From NCBI RefSeq assembly GCF_010668395.1, contig NZ_WUEY01000001.1, positions 62,001-126,000 of the forward strand: 64,000 nt of DNA. Direction: 5' to 3'. The notes beneath the pieces are model-generated. The model had not been told where the DNA came from. It saw only the letters and a list, made by a program, of their open reading frames with translations, and made no database searches. This DNA comes from Martinezella lusitana. Lineage in GTDB: Bacteria; Pseudomonadota; Alphaproteobacteria; Rhizobiales; Rhizobiaceae. The position numbers and the translations under genes were made by a program. Of the stretch, positions 9,483-18,498 are shown one piece after another (within the stretch, counting starts at the first letter, position 1; each line of letters begins with the position of its first letter).

Positions 9483-10580
9483 ATGTCGCACAATACTTTC
9501 GGTCACCTCTTCCGCGTCACCACCTGGGGCGAAAGCCACGGTCCGGCGCTCGGCTGCGTCGTCGACGGCTGCCCTCCGGGCCTCCGCTTCAAGCTCGAGG
9601 ATATCCAGGTCTGGCTCGACAAGCGCAAACCGGGGCAATCACGCTTCGTCACGCAGCGCCGCGAGGACGATCTCGTCAAGGTGCTGTCGGGCGTGATGCT
9701 GGACGAGGACGGCGAGACGATGATCTCGACCGGCACGCCGATCTCGATGCTGATCGAGAACACCGACCAGCGCTCGAAGGACTACGGCGAAATCGCGCGG
9801 CGCTACCGCCCCGGCCATGCCGACTATACCTATGACGTCAAATACGGCATCCGCGACTATCGCGGCGGCGGGCGCTCGTCGGCCCGGGAGACGGCCGCAC
9901 GCGTGGCCGCCGGCGGCATCGCCCGCCTCGTCGTGCCCGGCGTGACGATCCGCGGCGCACTGGTGCAGATCGGCAAGCACAAGATCAACCGCGCCAACTG
10001 GGACTGGGCGCAGGTGGACCAGAACCCGTTCTTCGCCCCCGATCCGGACATCGTGCCGGTATGGGAGGAATATCTCGACGGCATCCGCAAGGCCGGCTCC
10101 TCGATCGGCGCCGTGGTCGAAGTCGTGGCCGAAGGCGTGCCGGCGGGCCTTGGCGCCCCGATCTACGGCAAGCTCGATCAGGATATCGCCTCGCTGCTGA
10201 TGTCGATCAACGCCGTCAAGGGCGTCGAAATCGGCGAAGGCTTCGCCTCCGCCGAGCTGACCGGCGAGGAGAATGCCGATGCGATGCGCATGGGCAACGA
10301 CGGCAAGCGCATCTTCCTGTCCAATCATGCCGGCGGCATCCTGGGCGGCATTTCCACGGGCGAACCCGTCGTCGCCCGCTTTGCCATCAAGCCGACCTCC
10401 TCGATCCTGACGGAGCGCCAGTCGATCGATGCCGACGGCAACAATGTCGATGTGCGCACCAAGGGCCGCCACGATCCATGCGTCGGCATCCGCGCGGTGC
10501 CGATCGGCGAGGCGATGGTTGCCTGCGCCGTCGCCGACCATTATCTGAGGGATCGCGGCCAGACGGGCCGGCAGAGATAG
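9483..10580 (+). CDS. aroC: Chorismate synthase
   Basis: AroC converts 5-enolpyruvylshikimate 3-phosphate to chorismate using reduced FMN, the last common step of aromatic amino acid synthesis. The protein is 365 residues from MSHNTFG. The three family signatures are visible: [18 protein letters not shown] at residues 16-33, the [17 protein letters not shown] segment near residue 128, and the C-terminal [12 protein letters not shown]. The open frame extends 26 codons upstream, but family alignment and the conserved [20 protein letters not shown] start place the start at 9483. Its ribosome site is poor. ribB follows after 10 bases, so aroC and ribB are likely one transcript. Confidence 0.97.
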   Translation: MSHNTFGHLFRVTTWGESHGPALGCVVDGCPPGLRFKLEDIQVWLDKRKPGQSRFVTQRREDDLVKVLSGVMLDEDGETMISTGTPISMLIENTDQRSKDYGEIARRYRPGHADYTYDVKYGIRDYRGGGRSSARETAARVAAGGIARLVVPGVTIRGALVQIGKHKINRANWDWAQVDQNPFFAPDPDIVPVWEEYLDGIRKAGSSIGAVVEVVAEGVPAGLGAPIYGKLDQDIASLLMSINAVKGVEIGEGFASAELTGEENADAMRMGNDGKRIFLSNHAGGILGGISTGEPVVARFAIKPTSSILTERQSIDADGNNVDVRTKGRHDPCVGIRAVPIGEAMVACAVADHYLRDRGQTGRQR

Positions 10581-10590
10581 GAAATTCGAG

Positions 10591-11694
10591 ATGCCTTACG
10601 ACCAGAAGCGTGTTGTCGATGCCATCCGGGCCTTCGAGGCCGGCGAGATCGTCGTCGTCATGGACGATAACGACCGCGAAAACGAAGGCGACCTGATCGT
10701 CGCCGCGGTTCATTGCACGGCGGAAAAGATGGCATTCATCGTTCGCCACACCTCCGGCATCGTCTGCACGCCGATGCCGCGCGAGGAAGCCAAGCGGCTG
10801 AACCTCAATGCCATGGTGGCGGAGAATGACTCCGCGCACACCACCGCCTTCACCGTTTCCGTCGATTTCAAGCACGGCACCACGACGGGCATTTCCGCCG
10901 ACGACCGGACGCTGACGGTGCGCAACCTTGCCAATCCGAATGTCGGCCCCACGGATTTCGTCCGCCCCGGCCATATTTTCCCGCTGGTTGCGCGCGAAGG
11001 CGGCGTGCTCATGCGCTCGGGCCATACGGAAGCAGCCGTCGATCTCTGCAAGCTCGCCGGCCTGCCGCCGATCGGCGTCATCTGCGAACTCGTCAATGAC
11101 GACGGCACGGTCACGCGTGGCCAGCAGGTCGTCGGTTTCGCCGAGCAACACGGACTGAAGCTCGTCTCCGTCGCCGATCTCATCGCCTATCGCCAGCGCA
11201 AGGAAACGCTGATCGAACTCGGCACGAGCTTCGACATCGAGACGCCGTTCGGCAAGGCGCGCGCCCATACCTATTCCCTGCCCTGGGACCCGATGCAGCA
11301 TCTTGCCGTCGTCTTCGGAGACATCCGCGACGGTATCGATATTCCGGTACGCCTGCACCCCGAAAGCGTCGCCGAGGATATTTTCGGCAAACGCCGGCCT
11401 GTCGATTTCTATATGAACAAGATCGCCGAAGAGGGACGAGGCATCATCGTCTATCTGCGCGAAGGCTCCGTCGGCGTCGGTCATTTCGACAACGGCCGCA
11501 AGTCGCGCCAGACCGGCCGCGAGGCACATGCCGAAGCCCAGACGCGAGACAGCGAATGGCTCGAAATCGGCTTGGGCGCACAGATCCTGAAGGATCTCGG
11601 CGTCAGCTCGATCAAGCTGCTCACCAGCCGCGAGCGGCACTATGTCGGCCTGGAAGGTTTTGGCATCAAGATCGCAGAGACGGAAATCTGCTAG
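10591..11694 (+). CDS. ribB: 3,4-dihydroxy-2-butanone 4-phosphate synthase with degenerate GTP cyclohydrolase II domain
   Basis: The N-terminal domain (about residues 1-200) is RibB, converting ribulose 5-phosphate to the four-carbon riboflavin precursor. Its acidic loop DDNDRENEGD (residues 25-34) and RSGHTEAAVDL segment are intact. The C-terminal 165 residues align with RibA, but the zinc motif (Cys-x2-GD-x8-CxC) is replaced by RLHPESVAEDIFGKRRPVDF, with no cysteine ligands. GTP cyclohydrolase II activity is therefore not expected, and a separate RibA must exist elsewhere. The ATG follows GGAAATTCGAG. It is 367 residues long and cotranscribed with aroC. The degenerate tail is common in rhizobial RibB proteins and may be structural or regulatory. 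Confidence 0.93.
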   Translation: MPYDQKRVVDAIRAFEAGEIVVVMDDNDRENEGDLIVAAVHCTAEKMAFIVRHTSGIVCTPMPREEAKRLNLNAMVAENDSAHTTAFTVSVDFKHGTTTGISADDRTLTVRNLANPNVGPTDFVRPGHIFPLVAREGGVLMRSGHTEAAVDLCKLAGLPPIGVICELVNDDGTVTRGQQVVGFAEQHGLKLVSVADLIAYRQRKETLIELGTSFDIETPFGKARAHTYSLPWDPMQHLAVVFGDIRDGIDIPVRLHPESVAEDIFGKRRPVDFYMNKIAEEGRGIIVYLREGSVGVGHFDNGRKSRQTGREAHAEAQTRDSEWLEIGLGAQILKDLGVSSIKLLTSRERHYVGLEGFGIKIAETEIC

Positions 11695-11715
11695 TCGGTC
11701 TGATGACCGGCTCCC

Positions 11716-11747
11716 ATCCGTTGCGAACAATCGTCATCGCAACGGAT
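11716..11747. terminator. Bidirectional hairpin between ribB and an acetyltransferase gene
   Basis: A perfect 11-bp inverted repeat, ATCCGTTGCGA/TCGCAACGGAT, has a 10-base loop. It sits between the ribB stop and the stop of the convergent acetyltransferase gene. No long T-run follows. Confidence 0.5.
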
Positions 11748-11772
11748 TCCCGGCGGCCATGAATTCGGCGGA

Positions 11773-12327
11773 TCAAGACTCGATGGTATCGCGGGACAAG
11801 AACTCGCGATCCAGCAGGCCCATCATGATGTCGTCGTGCCAGCTACCGTTGACGTAAGCCGTCTCCCGCTCCCTGCCTTCGACGACAAAGCCGCATTTTT
11901 CATAGGCGCGGATGGCACGCTTGTTGTAGGCGAGCACGCGTATTCCGATGCGGTGCAGTCCCATCTCGCCGAAGGCATGGTGCAGCAGAACGGTGATCGC
12001 TTCGGTGCCGAAGCCTTTGCCCAGCAAGGCCGGATTGTTGATGCCGATCGCCATCGTCGCGCGCCTGTCCTGGCGATTGACGTTGTCCAATCTGATTTCG
12101 CCGGCGAAGGCGCCATTGATTTCGATGACCCAGGCATGGGGATGATCGGCGAGCCATTGCAGCCATCTGGCGGCGCCTTCCCGGGTGACGGGTTTCAAGT
12201 CGCCCCTGCTCACACCGAACATCTCCCCTATCTCGGCGCTGTTGCCGAGAGCGACACGCACATCGGCATCGTCGGTGCGCGGCGGCCGGAGCCTGACATT
12301 GCGGCCCTCAAGAATCGGTGACGACAA
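11773..12327 (-). CDS. GNAT family N-acetyltransferase, RimJ/RimL-like
   Basis: About 184 residues with a GNAT fold. The acetyl-CoA loop is recognisable as NPALLGKGFGTEA, followed by LHRIGIRVLAYNKRAIRAYEKCGF, the usual beta6-alpha4 segment of the RimJ/SpeG group. Substrates in this group include ribosomal protein N-termini, polyamines and small amines; none can be named here. I choose a TTG start at 12327 (MSSPILEGRNVRLR) because ACGGGAGG lies about 6 bases upstream. An ATG at 12357 adds ten residues but has no ribosome site. It is transcribed alone. Confidence 0.8.
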   Translation of the reverse strand: MSSPILEGRNVRLRPPRTDDADVRVALGNSAEIGEMFGVSRGDLKPVTREGAARWLQWLADHPHAWVIEINGAFAGEIRLDNVNRQDRRATMAIGINNPALLGKGFGTEAITVLLHHAFGEMGLHRIGIRVLAYNKRAIRAYEKCGFVVEGRERETAYVNGSWHDDIMMGLLDREFLSRDTIES

Positions 12328-12391
12328 CGAAACCTCCCGTTTCAGACCTGCTCCCATCTAGCCTGGCACACTGGATGAATATTTCGCAGCG

Positions 12392-13612
12392 CTATGCGCC
12401 GCGCCAGCCCTCAAGAAAAACGACCCTTTCGACTCCGGTAAAGCGGGCGACGCGCTCCAGCTCGGCTTCCAGCTTCTCCAGCCGGCCGGCCGATGCCCTG
12501 ACGCCCGGCTCGAGCCACAGGCGTTTGACGTCCAGCGTGCCCGCCTTGCGGTCGGCCTTCATGTCGATCCGGCCGATCAGCCGGTCGCCTTCCAGCAGCG
12601 GAAAAACATAGTAGCCGTATTCACGCTTGGGTTCCGGCACGAAAATCTCGATGCGATAGAAGAAGCCGAACAGCCGTTCCGTGCGATTGCGATCCCGCAA
12701 AGTCGGATCGAAGGGGCTGAGGACGCGGATCCGCGCCGGCGCTTCGGCATGATCGTCGAGCGTGTCATGAAAATCGAGGAAGGCGTAGGAAGGGCGCGGC
12801 TTGCCGCTATCGGCAGGCTCGATCAACACATCGGTCAGCTCGTCCCGATGCGTCTCGACCCATGTCCTGGCCTCTTGAGGCGTTATCAGATCCCAGAAGG
12901 CGGCGATTTCGCCCGACGTGGCGAAGCCGAGACGCTGCAACGCACTGCGGCAAGCCCAGTCGACGAATTCGTCGTGCTCGACTTCCGGCTCATGGAAATG
13001 GCTCGGCAGAACGCGCTCGACCAGGTCATAGACCTTCTGGAAATTGGTACGACCGGCGATGGCGAACTTGCCGGTGCGCCAGAAGTATTCGAGCGCCGTC
13101 TTGTTCGGATGCCAGTTCCACCAGCCGCCGGAGACGTGATCTTCCGCCTTGACCTCGCGGGCGGTGATGGCGCCATTCTTCAGCACCCGCTCGTAGGTCT
13201 CGTCGAAGACGGCCTCGAACCCCTCCCCCCGCCATTTGCGCCAGCGCTCGATGATCGCCACTTCCTCGCGGCGGAAGCGATGTTTCCAGTAGACGAAGAA
13301 GGCGCTCGGCAGGATGGAGGCATCATGCGTCCAGTTCTCGAACAGCGCGCCATCCTTTTCCAAAAGCTCGGTCAGATGCTCGCGCCGATAGGTCTGGTTG
13401 CGCGAAAACAGGATCTGGTGATGGGCGCGCTCGACGGTGGCGATGCTGTCCACCTGCACGAAGCCGATGTCGTGGATGAGCTGCAGCAGACCCGCCTTGC
13501 TCAAGGCGCGGTTCGGTGGATTGGCAAGCCCCTGCTTGGCAAGGAACACGCGGCGGGCATCACGATTCGACAGCAGATTCGTCATTGCGGGATCATAGGC
13601 ATAAATTCCCAT
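12392..13612 (-). CDS. YcaQ-like winged-helix DNA glycosylase family protein
   Basis: A 406-residue member of the HTH_42 / AlkZ-YcaQ family. The diagnostic QVDSI motif near residue 52 (QxD in the family) is followed by the HHQILFSR helix and an FENWTHDASILP segment. YcaQ and AlkZ remove DNA interstrand cross-links and bulky alkyl lesions as monofunctional glycosylases, with the QxQ or QxD loop contacting the lesion. The QxD version matches the AZL/YcaQ-like branches, whose activity varies. The ATG at 13612 gives extra residues; M10 (MTNLLSNRDARR, 13585) is equally plausible. It is divergent from bioM. Confidence 0.8.
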   Translation of the reverse strand: MGIYAYDPAMTNLLSNRDARRVFLAKQGLANPPNRALSKAGLLQLIHDIGFVQVDSIATVERAHHQILFSRNQTYRREHLTELLEKDGALFENWTHDASILPSAFFVYWKHRFRREEVAIIERWRKWRGEGFEAVFDETYERVLKNGAITAREVKAEDHVSGGWWNWHPNKTALEYFWRTGKFAIAGRTNFQKVYDLVERVLPSHFHEPEVEHDEFVDWACRSALQRLGFATSGEIAAFWDLITPQEARTWVETHRDELTDVLIEPADSGKPRPSYAFLDFHDTLDDHAEAPARIRVLSPFDPTLRDRNRTERLFGFFYRIEIFVPEPKREYGYYVFPLLEGDRLIGRIDMKADRKAGTLDVKRLWLEPGVRASAGRLEKLEAELERVARFTGVERVVFLEGWRGA

Positions 13613-13629
13613 GCATTCAAAGAGGTCTT

Positions 13630-13642
13630 GATTTGATAAATC
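13630..13642. promoter_or_regulatory. Short palindrome upstream of bioM
   Basis: GATTTGATAAATC has perfect 5-base arms around GAT. It lies 50 bases before the bioM start and just upstream of the divergent YcaQ-like gene. Biotin genes of alphaproteobacteria are often controlled by the GntR-type BioR, which binds short TTAT-like palindromes. This site does not match that consensus well, so the assignment is tentative. Confidence 0.25.
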
Positions 13643-13692
13643 GAGGCTATGCGCTATAGCTCCGCGACACCACCACCGAACAGGGAAGCCGC

Positions 13693-14370
13693 TTGGATAT
13701 CCGCTTTGACAATGCCGGCGTCGATTACGGCACGCGCACCGCGCTGTTTCCGCTGAACCTGACGCTTCAGGAGCGCCGCATCGGGATAGTCGGGCTCAAC
13801 GGTTCCGGCAAGACCACCTTTGCGCGGCTGATCAACGGGCTCGTCAAGCCGACGTGCGGGCGTGTCACAGTCAACGGTCTCGATACGGTCGGCGATGCCG
13901 GCAAGGTGCTCGGCAAGGTCGGCTATATCTTCCAGTCGCCACAGAACCAGATCATCCTGCCCATCGTGCGCGACGATATCGCCTTCGGGCTGAAGGCACG
14001 GGGATACGACAAGACGCAGGTCGATGCGGCCGTCGAGGGCATCCTTGCGCGATTCGGCGCCGGCCACCTGGCAGGGCGGCGCGCGCATGAGCTTTCCGGC
14101 GGGGAACTGCAGATGGCGGCCCTCTGCTCGGTGCTGGTCACCGGCCCGGATATTCTCATTCTGGACGAACCGACGAACCAGCTCGATCTCAAGAATCGGG
14201 CGCTCGTGCAGAAAACCATCGCCGGGCTGCCGGAAAGCGCCATCGTCATCAGCCACGACCTGCCGCTGCTCGAGGATTTCGAGCGGGTGCTGCTGTTCGA
14301 TCAGGGCCGGCTCGTCGCCGATGCGCCGGCGGCGGAAGCGATCGCACGCTACAGGGAGTTGGCGGGCTGA
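13693..14370 (+). CDS. bioM: Biotin ECF transporter ATP-binding protein BioM
   Basis: This 225-residue ABC ATPase powers biotin import with BioN and BioY. Motifs in order: Walker A GLNGSGKTT (near residue 35), Q-loop in GYIFQSPQNQ, signature LSGGE, Walker B ILILDEPTNQLDLKN and the H-loop VISHDLP. The start is TTG 13693, preceded by CAGGGAAGC. Its stop overlaps the bioN ATG by one base (TGATG). This indicates translational coupling, and assignment as BioM rather than another ECF A-subunit rests on the adjacent bioY. Confidence 0.93.
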   Translation: MDIRFDNAGVDYGTRTALFPLNLTLQERRIGIVGLNGSGKTTFARLINGLVKPTCGRVTVNGLDTVGDAGKVLGKVGYIFQSPQNQIILPIVRDDIAFGLKARGYDKTQVDAAVEGILARFGAGHLAGRRAHELSGGELQMAALCSVLVTGPDILILDEPTNQLDLKNRALVQKTIAGLPESAIVISHDLPLLEDFERVLLFDQGRLVADAPAAEAIARYRELAG

Positions 14371-14972
14371 TGCAGACGCTGCATGTCGACGTCGATACCT
14401 GGCTGCACCGGCTCTCGCCGCGCGCAAAGCTGCTGACACTTGCCGCATGTGGCGTTCTGCTCTTCTTGACGCAGTCGGTCGCGCTGCTTGCCTGCGCAAA
14501 TCTTCTCGGTGCCGGCCTCTATTTCCGCACCGGACTGGCGATCGGAGATGCGCTGAGACGGCTGAGGCCGATTCTGATCTCGATTGCCGTCCTTTCGGTT
14601 TTCGCGGCGCTCGTCGGCCCGTTCCACGCCGCAATCGTCACGGCGCTGCGTCTGACGGCGCTCGCGCTGTTTGCCGCGACGGTGACGGCGACGACGTCGA
14701 TGGCCGCCTTCATCGACGAGATCACGGCCCTTGCCATGCCGCTCGAAAAAATCGGCCTGCTCAGGGCCGCCGATATCGGGCTTGCGATCGGCCTCGTGAT
14801 CCGTTTCGTGCCCGAAATTCTCGATCGTTACCGCGCGATTCGCGAAGCGCATCAGGCTAGGGGCATCAAGATACGCCTGGCGACCACGCTTGCGCCGCTC
14901 ATCATCCTGACGCTGCGCGACGCCGACAATATTGCGGCGGCAATTGACGCGCGTGGAATTCGGCGGCAATGA
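14370..14972 (+). CDS. bioN: Biotin ECF transporter transmembrane protein BioN
   Basis: This 200-residue EcfT-type membrane protein couples ATP hydrolysis by BioM to biotin uptake. Several hydrophobic segments (about residues 20-55, 68-115) precede cytoplasmic coupling helices. The coupling motif is seen as YRAIREAHQARGI (an A-R-G signature) near residues 155-167. It overlaps bioM by one base and precedes bioY by 28 bases. Its short length is normal for BioN. Confidence 0.92.
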   Translation: MQTLHVDVDTWLHRLSPRAKLLTLAACGVLLFLTQSVALLACANLLGAGLYFRTGLAIGDALRRLRPILISIAVLSVFAALVGPFHAAIVTALRLTALALFAATVTATTSMAAFIDEITALAMPLEKIGLLRAADIGLAIGLVIRFVPEILDRYRAIREAHQARGIKIRLATTLAPLIILTLRDADNIAAAIDARGIRRQ

Positions 14973-15000
14973 ACACAGGTCTTTTTCGGAAGGAGCCGCC

Positions 15001-15558
15001 ATGAACACCCGCGATCTCGTCCTCTCGGCGCTTTTTGCCGCCATCATCGTGGCGCTCGGCCTGCTGCCACCGATCCCGATCGGCATCATTCCGGTTCCGA
15101 TCACCGCACAATCGCTTGGCGTCATGCTCGCCGGTGTCGTGCTCGGCGCCAAGCGCGGCACGATCGCGGTGCTGCTGGTGGTCGTTCTCGTGACCATCGG
15201 CCTGCCGGTCCTGTCGGGCGGCCGAGGCGGCCTCGCGGTGTTCGTCGGCCCGACGGCCGGCTTCTTCGTCGGCTGGATTTTTGCAGCCTTCGTCACCGGC
15301 TATATCTCGGAACAGCTGGTGAAGCCGGAACAGAGCGGCCTCGTTCAAGGCGTCGGCTTCTTCATCGCCGCGGTCATCGGCGGCGTGGTCGTGCTCTACG
15401 CATTCGGCATCGCCTGGCTGGCCGCCAATATCGGCTTCAGCAAGGCGTTTCTCGGGTCGCTGGGCTTCGTGCCGGGTGACGTCGTCAAGGCCGTGGTCGC
15501 AGCGCTCGTCGGCCGCGCCGTCATGGCCGGCTACCCGCTGCTGCCACAGCGGAGCTGA
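15001..15558 (+). CDS. bioY: Biotin transporter substrate-binding subunit BioY
   Basis: BioY is the S component that binds biotin. The 185-residue protein is almost wholly hydrophobic, with six predicted helices. It carries family segments IPVPITAQSLGVMLAG and GPTAGFFVGWIFAAFVTG. The ATG at 15001 follows AAGGAGCCGCC, an excellent ribosome site; the longer open frame starting inside bioN is ignored. Together bioMNY forms a complete importer, so the organism can probably salvage biotin. Confidence 0.96.
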   Translation: MNTRDLVLSALFAAIIVALGLLPPIPIGIIPVPITAQSLGVMLAGVVLGAKRGTIAVLLVVVLVTIGLPVLSGGRGGLAVFVGPTAGFFVGWIFAAFVTGYISEQLVKPEQSGLVQGVGFFIAAVIGGVVVLYAFGIAWLAANIGFSKAFLGSLGFVPGDVVKAVVAALVGRAVMAGYPLLPQRS

Positions 15559-15572
15559 ACATCTCACACAAA

Positions 15573-15596
15573 ATCGCGGTGGTTCGCAGCCGCGAT
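15573..15596. terminator. Hairpin between bioY and thioesterase gene
   Basis: ATCGCGG and CCGCGAT form a 7-bp stem around a 10-base loop. The stem lies 14 bases after the bioY stop and 18 before the convergent gene's stop. No T-run is present. Confidence 0.4.
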
Positions 15597-15613
15597 GCCG
15601 GCCTTACAGCCGC

Positions 15614-16015
15614 TCAAGCGAGATATTTGTAGAGCCAGTCGCGCGTGTCTTCGGGAAGCGGCACCGGATCCTGCTCATCGCCACGCACGGCAAGCCAGAG
15701 GATCTCCACCTCCGCGGCCAGTTCGTTGCCGGTCTCGACCATCACCATGAAGCCGATCGACTTGCCGCCGATCTTGTTGACACTGATGGAGAAGCGGGCA
15801 AGGTCATCAAAGCGCAAGGCGCGATGCAGCGAGCACGAGGCCTTCTTGGCGATATAGATGGGCTCGTCGTCGACCAGCGGCCGCGTGCGCCAGAAATTCG
15901 AAAGCGCCGTTTCCGCCTGGGAGATGTAGGAGGCGATGAACATCTGGCCGTGCCGGTCGACATCGCGCGGCGGCACCCTTACCTCGATGACATCGGATCT
16001 TTCTACTCTCGCCAT
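15614..16015 (-). CDS. Acyl-CoA thioesterase family protein (hot-dog fold)
   Basis: A 133-residue single hot-dog domain protein of the 4HBT/YbgC-like group. The catalytic-site segment VRVPPRDVDRHGQMFIASYISQAETA contains the conserved aspartate and a helix beginning after GQMF. The tail (VPLPEDTRDWLYKYLA) is typical of alphaproteobacterial thioesterases. The probable activity is hydrolysis of an acyl-CoA or acyl-ACP; the substrate is unknown. ATG 16015 is preferred to a GTG one codon earlier. A CtrA-type box sits 34 bases upstream of the start. Confidence 0.75.
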   Translation of the reverse strand: MARVERSDVIEVRVPPRDVDRHGQMFIASYISQAETALSNFWRTRPLVDDEPIYIAKKASCSLHRALRFDDLARFSISVNKIGGKSIGFMVMVETGNELAAEVEILWLAVRGDEQDPVPLPEDTRDWLYKYLA

Positions 16016-16048
16016 CACGCAATAACCCTGACCGACGCCATACTGACC

Positions 16049-16063
16049 TTAATGAAAGCTTAA
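16049..16063. promoter_or_regulatory. CtrA-like box (TTAA-N7-TTAA)
   Basis: TTAATGAAAGCTTAA fits the full alphaproteobacterial CtrA recognition sequence TTAA-N7-TTAA exactly and is followed by C, as in the preferred form. It lies between the divergent thioesterase (start 16015) and deacetylase (start 16184) genes. Binding is inferred from the pattern alone. Confidence 0.5.
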
Positions 16064-16183
16064 CACCGCACCTCGATAAGTAAACGGGCGCCCTCTCAAA
16101 GTGGTTAAGATGGGTTGTTGACATTGTAGTGACATTGTCCATGTCCTCTAATAGGCGTCAGACCTCATTTATAGATTGGCCCC

Positions 16184-17125
16184 ATGAGCACACGTCTTTA
16201 CGAACACCCGATCTTTCTCGAGCACATCGTTCCGCCGGGCCACCCGGAGCGACCCGACCGGCTGCGGTCGCTGAACATCGCGCTGGAGCATCCGAATTTC
16301 GAGCGGCTGGACCGGCGAAAGGCCCCTCCCGCCCATGAGGATGCGATCCTGCTTGCGCATCCCGAAGAGCATCTGGAGTTCGTGCTGCGCTCGATGCCGG
16401 ACAAGGGCGACGAGGGCGAGATCAACCAGCTCGAGGCGGACACCTATGCCAGCCCGAAGACGCTGCAGGCGATCATGCACGGCGTCGGCGGCGCGATGGC
16501 GGCGGTCGACGATGTCTTTACGGGGGCAGCCGACAACGTCTTCGTCGCGGCCCGTCCGCCCGGCCATCACGCCGAGAAGACCAAGGCCATGGGTTTCTGC
16601 TTCTTCAACAATGCGGCGATCGCCGCACGCCACGCGCAGAAGGTCCACGGCGCCGAACGCGTCGCCATCGTCGATTGGGACGTGCACCACGGCAACGGCA
16701 CGCAGGACATTTTCTGGGACGATCCGTCCGTTCTCTTCTGTTCGACCCATCAGATGCCGCTCTATCCCGGCACCGGCAAGAAGGACGAGCGCGGTGCGCA
16801 CAACACCATCGTCAATGCGCCGCTTTCCCCCAATACCGGCGGCGATCATTTCCGCGAGGCCTTCAAGTCGCGCGTGCTGCCGGCGCTCCACGACTTCAGC
16901 CCGGATCTCATCATCATCTCGGCCGGGTTCGACGCCCATCACCGCGATCCGCTCGCGCAGCTGAACCTGACCGGCGAGGATTTCGACTGGGCGACGGGAC
17001 GGCTGCTCGAAGTCGCCGACCGCAGTGCCAAGAACCGGGTCGTCAGCCTGCTCGAAGGCGGCTATGATCTGGAAGGTCTCGCCGAGTCGGCGGGGATGCA
17101 TATTCTACGCATGATGAGAGGTTGA
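16184..17125 (+). CDS. Histone-deacetylase-like amidohydrolase
   Basis: A 313-residue zinc hydrolase of the arginase/deacetylase superfamily, class II HDAC-like. Key motifs are intact: RPPGHHAE (catalytic histidine pair), [12 protein letters not shown] (zinc ligands Asp and His), [12 protein letters not shown] (zinc aspartate) and EGGYD (the end motif; a tyrosine stabilises the transition state). Bacterial relatives deacetylate acetoin-related proteins, acetylpolyamines or lysine side chains. The substrate is not evident. The gene is closely followed by xseB, 2 bases apart, suggesting one transcript. The start ATG 16184 has a modest ribosome site. Confidence 0.9.
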   Translation: MSTRLYEHPIFLEHIVPPGHPERPDRLRSLNIALEHPNFERLDRRKAPPAHEDAILLAHPEEHLEFVLRSMPDKGDEGEINQLEADTYASPKTLQAIMHGVGGAMAAVDDVFTGAADNVFVAARPPGHHAEKTKAMGFCFFNNAAIAARHAQKVHGAERVAIVDWDVHHGNGTQDIFWDDPSVLFCSTHQMPLYPGTGKKDERGAHNTIVNAPLSPNTGGDHFREAFKSRVLPALHDFSPDLIIISAGFDAHHRDPLAQLNLTGEDFDWATGRLLEVADRSAKNRVVSLLEGGYDLEGLAESAGMHILRMMRG

Positions 17126-17127
17126 CG

Positions 17128-17379
17128 ATGAGTGAGAGCGCCAAGGCGGATGTATCGGGCTATTCCTTCGAGAAGGCCGTGGCGGAGCTTGAAAGCATCG
17201 TTGCCCGGCTCGAACGGGGCGACGTGGCGCTGGATGAATCCATCACCATCTACGAGCGCGGCGAAGCACTGAAGAAGCATTGCGAGACGCTGCTTTCCGC
17301 GGCGGAAAACCGCATCGAGAAGATCAGGCTCGACCGCGCCGGCAAGCCGCAAGGTACCGAACCGCTTGATGGCGCCTGA
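17128..17379 (+). CDS. xseB: Exodeoxyribonuclease VII small subunit
   Basis: XseB (83 residues) joins XseA to form exonuclease VII, which degrades single-stranded DNA from both ends. The three-helix signature [19 protein letters not shown], then [14 protein letters not shown] and CETLL, is clear. ATG 17128 follows GAGAGGTTGACG. In many proteobacteria xseB precedes ispA and dxs; here ispA is missing from that place and a pirin gene is inserted before dxs. Confidence 0.95.
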   Translation: MSESAKADVSGYSFEKAVAELESIVARLERGDVALDESITIYERGEALKKHCETLLSAAENRIEKIRLDRAGKPQGTEPLDGA

Positions 17380-17449
17380 GGCCGACGGGAACGTTTGAGT
17401 TTGGCCGACATTCCCGGTAGGTTGAGTCTCAACCGAAAGGAGAACCGAC

Positions 17450-18373
17450 ATGTCCTTCTTCCCAGGCAACGATCCTCAGGCCGGTGATGCCTTCGCCTGC
17501 GACGCGATCGAGAACCTCATCATCCCGCGCACCAGCGACCTCGGCGGCTTCTCCGTGCGGCGCGCGCTTCCAAGCAGCCGGCGGCGGCTGGTGGGGCCGT
17601 TCATCTTCTTCGACCGCATGGGACCGGCGATCCTGCGGCCAGGCGAAGCGCTCGATGTTCGCCCCCATCCGCATATCGGCCTTTCCACCGTCACCTACCT
17701 GTTCGACGGCGAGATCCGCCATCTCGACAGCCTCGGCACGGCCAAGGTGATCCGCCCCGGCGACGTCAACCTGATGACGGCCGGGCGCGGCATCGTTCAT
17801 TCCGAGCGCACGCCGGAGAACCTGCGCAGCAACCCCTTTGCCATGTCCGGCCTGCAGACATGGCTGGCGCTGCCCGACGAAAAGGAGGAAATCGACCCCT
17901 CCTTCGCCCACACGGAGAAGGGCGAACTGCCTGTCATCGCCGATGGCGGCGTGAGCGGGCGCGTGGTGATCGGCAGTTTCGAGGGACTGACCTCGCCTGT
18001 AAAATCCTTCTCCGATACGCTTTATGTCGATCTGCAGCTTCAGCCGGGCGCAACGTTTCCTTTCGGGGCAGCGCATGAGGAGCGTGCGGTCTACATCCTT
18101 TCGGGCTCGCTCGTCGTCGCGGGCGATCGTTTCGAGCAGGATCAGCTTCTCGTTTTCCGTCCCGGCGATGCGATTACGCTGGAAGCAGCCGAAAAAGGCT
18201 GTCATCTCATGCTTTTTGGCGGTGCAGCGCTCAATTCGAAGCGCTATATCTGGTGGAATTTCGTTTCGTCCTCAAAGGAGCGCATCGAAAAGGCCAAGGA
18301 AGAATGGCGCACCGGCCGCTTCGATATCGTGCCGGGCGACGAGGAAGAGTTCATTCCCCTGCCGGAAGGCTAA
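17450..18373 (+). CDS. Pirin family protein
   Basis: This 307-residue bicupin has the N-terminal metal site of pirins: RPHPHIGLSTVTYLFDGEIRHLDS supplies the His-x-His pair, with a later histidine and glutamate (HSERTP). Residues 1-130 form the first cupin and about 190-270 the second. Bacterial pirins are quercetinases or redox-sensing partners of metabolic enzymes; function varies and is not predictable here. The start has an AAAGGAGAACCGAC ribosome site, one of the best in the window. It lies between xseB and dxs on the same strand. Confidence 0.9.
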   Translation: MSFFPGNDPQAGDAFACDAIENLIIPRTSDLGGFSVRRALPSSRRRLVGPFIFFDRMGPAILRPGEALDVRPHPHIGLSTVTYLFDGEIRHLDSLGTAKVIRPGDVNLMTAGRGIVHSERTPENLRSNPFAMSGLQTWLALPDEKEEIDPSFAHTEKGELPVIADGGVSGRVVIGSFEGLTSPVKSFSDTLYVDLQLQPGATFPFGAAHEERAVYILSGSLVVAGDRFEQDQLLVFRPGDAITLEAAEKGCHLMLFGGAALNSKRYIWWNFVSSSKERIEKAKEEWRTGRFDIVPGDEEEFIPLPEG

Positions 18374-18498
18374 CGGGTTCATGACAATCCCACATGTTTC
18401 TTGTTCGGGAGCACCTTGAATTCGGCGTCTTTTATCGCAATCTGTTTTGACGTAAAGGCGGGCAACCGCCCAAGAATAGCAAGAAAGAGGCATCCGCC

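Noticed and set aside
9639..10541. Minus-strand open frame of 300 residues opposite aroC
   Set aside because: Shadow of aroC, a single well-conserved enzyme.
13630..13642. BioR operator at bioM
   Set aside because: The palindrome does not match the known TTAT-type BioR site well, so I keep it only as a tentative dyad.
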